NCBI RefSeq assembly: GCF_014654205.1
Contig: NZ_BNAW01000009.1
Span: 124,001-188,000, forward strand
Direction: 5' to 3'
DNA: 64,000 nucleotides
Source of the DNA: Amycolatopsis bullii
GTDB lineage: Bacteria; Actinomycetota; Actinomycetes; Mycobacteriales; Pseudonocardiaceae
In this document: positions 60,812 to 64,000 of the stretch, piece after piece
Numbering within the stretch: the first letter of the stretch is position 1
Layout: every line of letters starts with the position of its first letter
Translations under genes and position numbers: made by a program
The notes under the pieces: model-generated
Seen by the model: the letters and a program-made list of their open reading frames with translations, nothing else
Told to the model about the DNA's origin: nothing
Databases searched by the model: none

Positions 60812-61467
60812 GTGACTTCGACGTCCCGGCGTGCGCGGACCACCGGACTCTGGCCGATCGGGAGACACCTCGTCGCGGTGGTCTGCACCGGGCTCGGCGT
60901 GTTCGCGGCCGCGACCGTGCTCCTGTGGGTGGCGCTGGGTCTGCCGGCCGCACCCAGGTGTGCATCGACGTGCTGTGCGCGTACCTGCGCATGCCGTACG
61001 AGCCCGCGCTGGATTCGCCGTGGTACCACGACGAGGAGACCGAAGTGCGCTTCTCGATCACGAGCGTGATCAGCGACCACCTCCGCCCGGGTGCGCCGGT
61101 CAGCTGGCAGGGCCACGAGTTCAACTTCCTCCGCGCCGTCCTCCGCTCCGCGGACTTCGCGGGCATCGAGGTGGGCAGCGGCCGGCTCCTGTTCAGCCTG
61201 GCCCGGTTCCGCCGCGGCTGGACATCGTTCGATGGAATGCGCGTAACCGGCGGCGAAGTCTGGTTCGGCGGCGCGCAGTTCGCCGACGGCGCCCGGGTCA
61301 ATTTCGACAACGCCGAGTTCAGCAGCGGCCGCGTCCAGTTCGAAGGCGCCGCCTTCGAAGGCGGCGAAGTCGACCTCTCGAAGGCCAGTGCCGACGACTG
61401 CACCGCGCCACCCGTGTTCGACGAGTGGGAGACCCCGCCACCGGGGCTCCTGCTGCCCGGCGCCTGA
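60812..61467 (+). pseudogene. Frameshifted pentapeptide-repeat membrane protein
   Basis: Two frames form one gene. The first, from ATG-like start 60812, gives a basic N-terminus and one hydrophobic helix (LVAVVCTGLGVFAAATVLLW). The second, from about 60956 to the stop at 61467, continues with VCIDVLCAYLRMP and then pentapeptide-type repeats (ADFAGIE, FGGAQFADGA, FDNAEFSSG, FEGAAFEGG). A single missing base in the CCC run at about 60952-60954 would rejoin them. The second frame alone has no good start. A natural lesion or a sequencing error in the C run are both possible. Confidence 0.65.
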
Positions 61468-61553
61468 CGCACAATCCGCTTGTACGGATCATGTACGCCG
61501 TCCCGTCAGTCTTTCGCCACCTTCGAACAACAGGTGCGAGAGGAGAACCGGGG

Positions 61554-62768
61554 ATGATCCGGATCATGAAAGCCGGCCGCGTGACCGCGGCGGTCCTGGC
61601 CGCCGGGGCGGTGACGGCTCTGGCCGGAGCCCCCGCGCAGGCCGCCACCGGCACCGGCTGGACCGCCGACTTGTCCACAGTGGACAGCAACGACGTCAAC
61701 GTCACCGGAGCGGGCGGCACGCTCACCCTGGCCGACGCCGCGTGGCACCGGACCGCCCGCGTGTTCGCCGGCAGCGAGGGCAGCCTCACCACCGACGGGC
61801 ACCGGCTCGGCTCGCCGACCAACCGCGTCAGCGCCGAACTGACCGCCGACACCCCCAAGGGCACCTCGGTCGACGTCGACGTCCGCGGCCGGACCGGGGC
61901 GGACGACTGGACCGAGTGGACCCCGGCCGGGACCACGCTGAAGAGCGCCGTGAACGAGGTGCAGGTGCGGATCAGCCTGCACAGCTCCACCGACGGCGTG
62001 CGCCCGTCGGTCACGAGCGTCAAGCTCGACGCCGACAACGCCCCGCAGGTCAACGCCCTCACCGCCGGCACCGAGCTGACCTACAAGGTCTACGGCACCC
62101 GCGAAGGCCTGCCCGGCGGGACCACCGCCAACGGCCACGTCATCACCAGCCGCGACCACTTCGTCGCGCTGCCCTCCGGCAAGGCGCTGGCCCCCAAGGG
62201 CACCGGCAACTACTCCGTGCGCGTCTGCCGGACCGACGGCAGCAAGTGCGAATACGCGCCGGTGTGGGACGTCGGCCCGTGGAACGAGCAGGACGACTAC
62301 TGGAACCCGTCGTCGGTGCGGACGAAGTTCAAGGACCTGCCGCAGGGCCAGCCGGAAGCGTATGCCGCGTACCACAACGGTTACAACGGCGGCAAGAGCG
62401 GCCTCGGCTACAAGGTGCAGAACCCGGCCGGCATCGACCTCGCCGACGGTGTCTTCTGGGACGGGCTCGGCATGTCGGACAACGGCAACGTGAACGTCAC
62501 CTACCTGTGGACCGGCTCCGGCCCGACCGGTGTCGTGAGCACGGCGGGCGACCCGATGAACGTCCGGGCGAGCGCGAGCACCTCGGCCGCCATCAAGGGC
62601 CTCGCGGCGAACTACGCCAAGGTGAACATCGAGTGCTACGTCGAGGGTGACACCGTCACCGGCAAGTTCGGCACCGGCAACATCTGGGACCGGATCGGCC
62701 CCGGGCACTACGTGTCCGACACCTACCTGCAGACGGGTTCCGACCAGCCGGTCGCCCCGCACTGCTGA
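61554..62768 (+). CDS. Secreted protein with C-terminal SH3 domain
   Basis: A 404-residue exported protein. Signal peptide 1-31 (APAQA end). A beta-rich region follows, resembling a lamin-like or fibronectin-like secreted fold in VRISLHSSTDGVRPSVTSV (about 140-158). A middle region is rich in Gly, Asn and Tyr. The SH3 domain (about 325-395) has TAGDPMNVRASASTSAAIK and ends GHYVSDTYLQTG. It is paralogous to 57060. ATG 61554 has AGGAG 8 bases upstream. Some such proteins are peptidases or peptidoglycan-associated; I see no catalytic motif. Confidence 0.8.
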   Translation: MIRIMKAGRVTAAVLAAGAVTALAGAPAQAATGTGWTADLSTVDSNDVNVTGAGGTLTLADAAWHRTARVFAGSEGSLTTDGHRLGSPTNRVSAELTADTPKGTSVDVDVRGRTGADDWTEWTPAGTTLKSAVNEVQVRISLHSSTDGVRPSVTSVKLDADNAPQVNALTAGTELTYKVYGTREGLPGGTTANGHVITSRDHFVALPSGKALAPKGTGNYSVRVCRTDGSKCEYAPVWDVGPWNEQDDYWNPSSVRTKFKDLPQGQPEAYAAYHNGYNGGKSGLGYKVQNPAGIDLADGVFWDGLGMSDNGNVNVTYLWTGSGPTGVVSTAGDPMNVRASASTSAAIKGLAANYAKVNIECYVEGDTVTGKFGTGNIWDRIGPGHYVSDTYLQTGSDQPVAPHC

Positions 62769-62807
62769 AAATCGTCGCGCGGCTGACTGCCCTCACCCCG
62801 CGACAAC

Positions 62808-62842
62808 GGCGAAGGCCCGGTGTCCCCCGCCGGGCCTTCGCC
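62808..62842 (+). terminator. Terminator of the SH3 gene at 61554
   Basis: GGCGAAGGCCCGG and CCGGGCCTTCGCC form a perfect 13-bp stem around a 9-base loop, 40 bp after the stop. Confidence 0.75.
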
Positions 62843-62979
62843 CATTTCCCCGCCATTCCGCTCAGCGGCACACTTTTCACAAACGTGAACGGGCTTCCGC
62901 CGGGTGTACAACGGCCCATCTGCCGTGCAAAAATTCCGGGCACTCTCCTCCCCCCGAAATCACGGAATGGCGGGTACCT

Positions 62980-64000
62980 GTGAGCGTTTCCCGGAGAACC
63001 CTGCTGACCACCGCGGCCGGTGCCGCGGTGGCGGTGGGCGCCAGCCCCACCACGACCGCATCGGCGGCCACCCCTGACCAGGCCTCGGCCACCCGGACGC
63101 TCCGCCAAGCGGCCGATTACGCGGTGGCCAAGCTCCGCGCGGTGGCCCCCGGCGTCACCGCGTTCCCGGTCGGCACGAAGTTCGAGAAATGGACCTATTC
63201 GCAGAACGGCGACTGGGTCGGCGGATTCTGGCCCGGCCAGTTGTGGCTGGCCTGGCTGCACAGCGGCGAAGAACAATTCAAGACCCTCGCACTGGCCTCC
63301 GCGGAAAAACTCGCGCCGCGCCAGAACGACACGGGCACGCACGACCTCGGTTTCCTGTTCTACCCCTCGTGGGTGACCGCGTGGCGGCTCACCGGCGACG
63401 AGAAGTGGAAGGCGGGCGCGGTGCAGGCCGCGTCGTCGCTGATCAAGCGCTACAACCCGGCGGGCCGGTTCATCCGTGCCTGGGGCGCGCTGTCCGACCC
63501 GAACAACGCCGGCCGGGTCATCATGGACACGATGATGAACCTCGATCTGCTCGCGTTCGCCAGTGCGCAGACCCAGGATCCGCGCTACCTCGAAATCGCC
63601 GTCGCGCACGCGAAGACCGCGCAGCGGAACTTCCTGCGCCCCGACGGGTCGACGCCGCACGTGTTCGACTTCGACCCGGTCACCGGCGCGCCGATCGGGC
63701 CGAACACGGTGCAGGGCTACAGCCCGGCGTCGTGCTGGTCGCGCGGGCAGGCCTGGGGCGTCTACGGGTTCACCACCATCCACCGGCGCACCGGGGACCC
63801 GGAGTTCCTGACCACGGCCCGGCGGCTCGCGGACTTCGCGCTGTCGCGGCTGACGCCCGACCACGTGCCGGTGTGGGACTACCTGGCCCCGCAGGCGCCA
63901 AACGACGTCAAGGACGCCTCCGCGGGCGTGATCATGGCGTGCGGCCTGCTGGACCTCGCCGAGCTCACGCACCGCCCGCAGTACCGGGAGAGCGCGCTGC
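62980..64000 (+). CDS. Tat-exported GH88 glucuronyl hydrolase (partial)
   Basis: The gene runs off the right edge; 340 residues are visible. Tat signal SRRTLLTTAAGAAVAVG at 4-20. GDWVGGFWPGQLWLAWLH, THDLGFLFYPSWVTAW (catalytic Asp region), GRVIMDTMMNLDLLAFA and CWSRGQAWGVYGFTTI are GH88 signatures of unsaturated uronyl hydrolases. GTG 62980 is chosen because the Tat motif starts four codons later; an ATG at 62967 is in another frame. It would finish oligosaccharides released by a lyase. Confidence 0.88.
   Translation, partial: MSVSRRTLLTTAAGAAVAVGASPTTTASAATPDQASATRTLRQAADYAVAKLRAVAPGVTAFPVGTKFEKWTYSQNGDWVGGFWPGQLWLAWLHSGEEQFKTLALASAEKLAPRQNDTGTHDLGFLFYPSWVTAWRLTGDEKWKAGAVQAASSLIKRYNPAGRFIRAWGALSDPNNAGRVIMDTMMNLDLLAFASAQTQDPRYLEIAVAHAKTAQRNFLRPDGSTPHVFDFDPVTGAPIGPNTVQGYSPASCWSRGQAWGVYGFTTIHRRTGDPEFLTTARRLADFALSRLTPDHVPVWDYLAPQAPNDVKDASAGVIMACGLLDLAELTHRPQYRESAL

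Noticed and set aside
57792..61472. 1226-residue minus-strand open frame
   Set aside because: It is the shadow of the SARP regulator in a high-GC codon pattern and shows only Gln/Arg/Gly-rich sequence.
57060..64000. Secondary-metabolite cluster signalled by the SARP regulator
   Set aside because: No PKS, NRPS, terpene, RiPP or tailoring cluster surrounds it within the window.

Overview
The window is a high-GC actinomycete chromosome. Very GC-rich third codon positions, frequent GTG starts, start/stop overlaps of the ATGA and GTGA type, F420-type and SARP-type genes and a FilP-like coiled-coil protein together suggest a filamentous Pseudonocardiaceae member close to Amycolatopsis. That assignment is inference from gene content; no 16S or other marker gene lies in the window. 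I found no rRNA, tRNA, CRISPR array, integrase or transposase.

Region by region. 1-4.2 kb: the end of a MocR/PdxR-type regulator, a 21-bp repeat array, a secreted cyclophilin, then meaB, an acetyl-CoA acetyltransferase and the divergent methylmalonyl-CoA epimerase. 4.2-4.6 kb: a G-rich tract and a decayed hydrolase relic. 4.6-10.2 kb: an SPW membrane protein plus TetR operon divergent from crotonyl-CoA carboxylase/reductase (ccr), a FilP/Scy-like coiled-coil protein, and a universal stress protein coupled to a class III adenylate cyclase. The first 7 kb thus handles acetyl-, crotonyl-, ethylmalonyl- and methylmalonyl-CoA. 10.7-18.8 kb: a complete divergent phenylacetate module, paaZABCDE on minus and paaI-paaK-paaR on plus, with two candidate PaaR operators between them. 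The beta-oxidation genes paaF/G/H/J are not here.

18.8-25.4 kb: a TetR regulator, a VirS-like AraC regulator, a winged-helix protein, and a Baeyer-Villiger-type monooxygenase coupled to a GMC oxidoreductase (cholesterol-oxidase type). 25.4-29.4 kb: a GH18 chitinase with a DasR-type operator, and tex. 29.5-33.7 kb: a tightly overlapping minus-strand operon headed by an acyl-CoA dehydrogenase. 33.9-40.2 kb: a DEAD-box helicase, then an SMP-30 lactonase, DUF1761 protein and sulfonate-type ABC transporter, and a small membrane protein. 40.2-45.4 kb: palindromic repeats, a QueA-like protein with an SDR, an NCS1 permease and an orphan sensor kinase.

45.5-64 kb is rich in secreted enzymes: an S53 peptidase, a ROK repressor divergent from an MGH1/GH63-type hydrolase, a GH29 fucosidase with a second DasR-like site, a Tat-exported GH105 hydrolase, a GH28-like beta-helix enzyme, a Tat-exported PhoD, and a truncated Tat-exported GH88 hydrolase at the right edge. 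Within it a large SARP/AfsR-type regulator sits between two paralogous secreted SH3 proteins and next to a frameshifted pentapeptide-repeat gene. The set suggests scavenging of chitin, pectin or fucosylated glycans and organic phosphate outside the cell.

The least explained features are non-coding: two arrays of exactly 21-bp units (235-388 and 53576-53701), and a two-module palindromic element present twice with its modules rearranged (10285-10608 and 40295-40532). Neither looks like a textbook mobile element.
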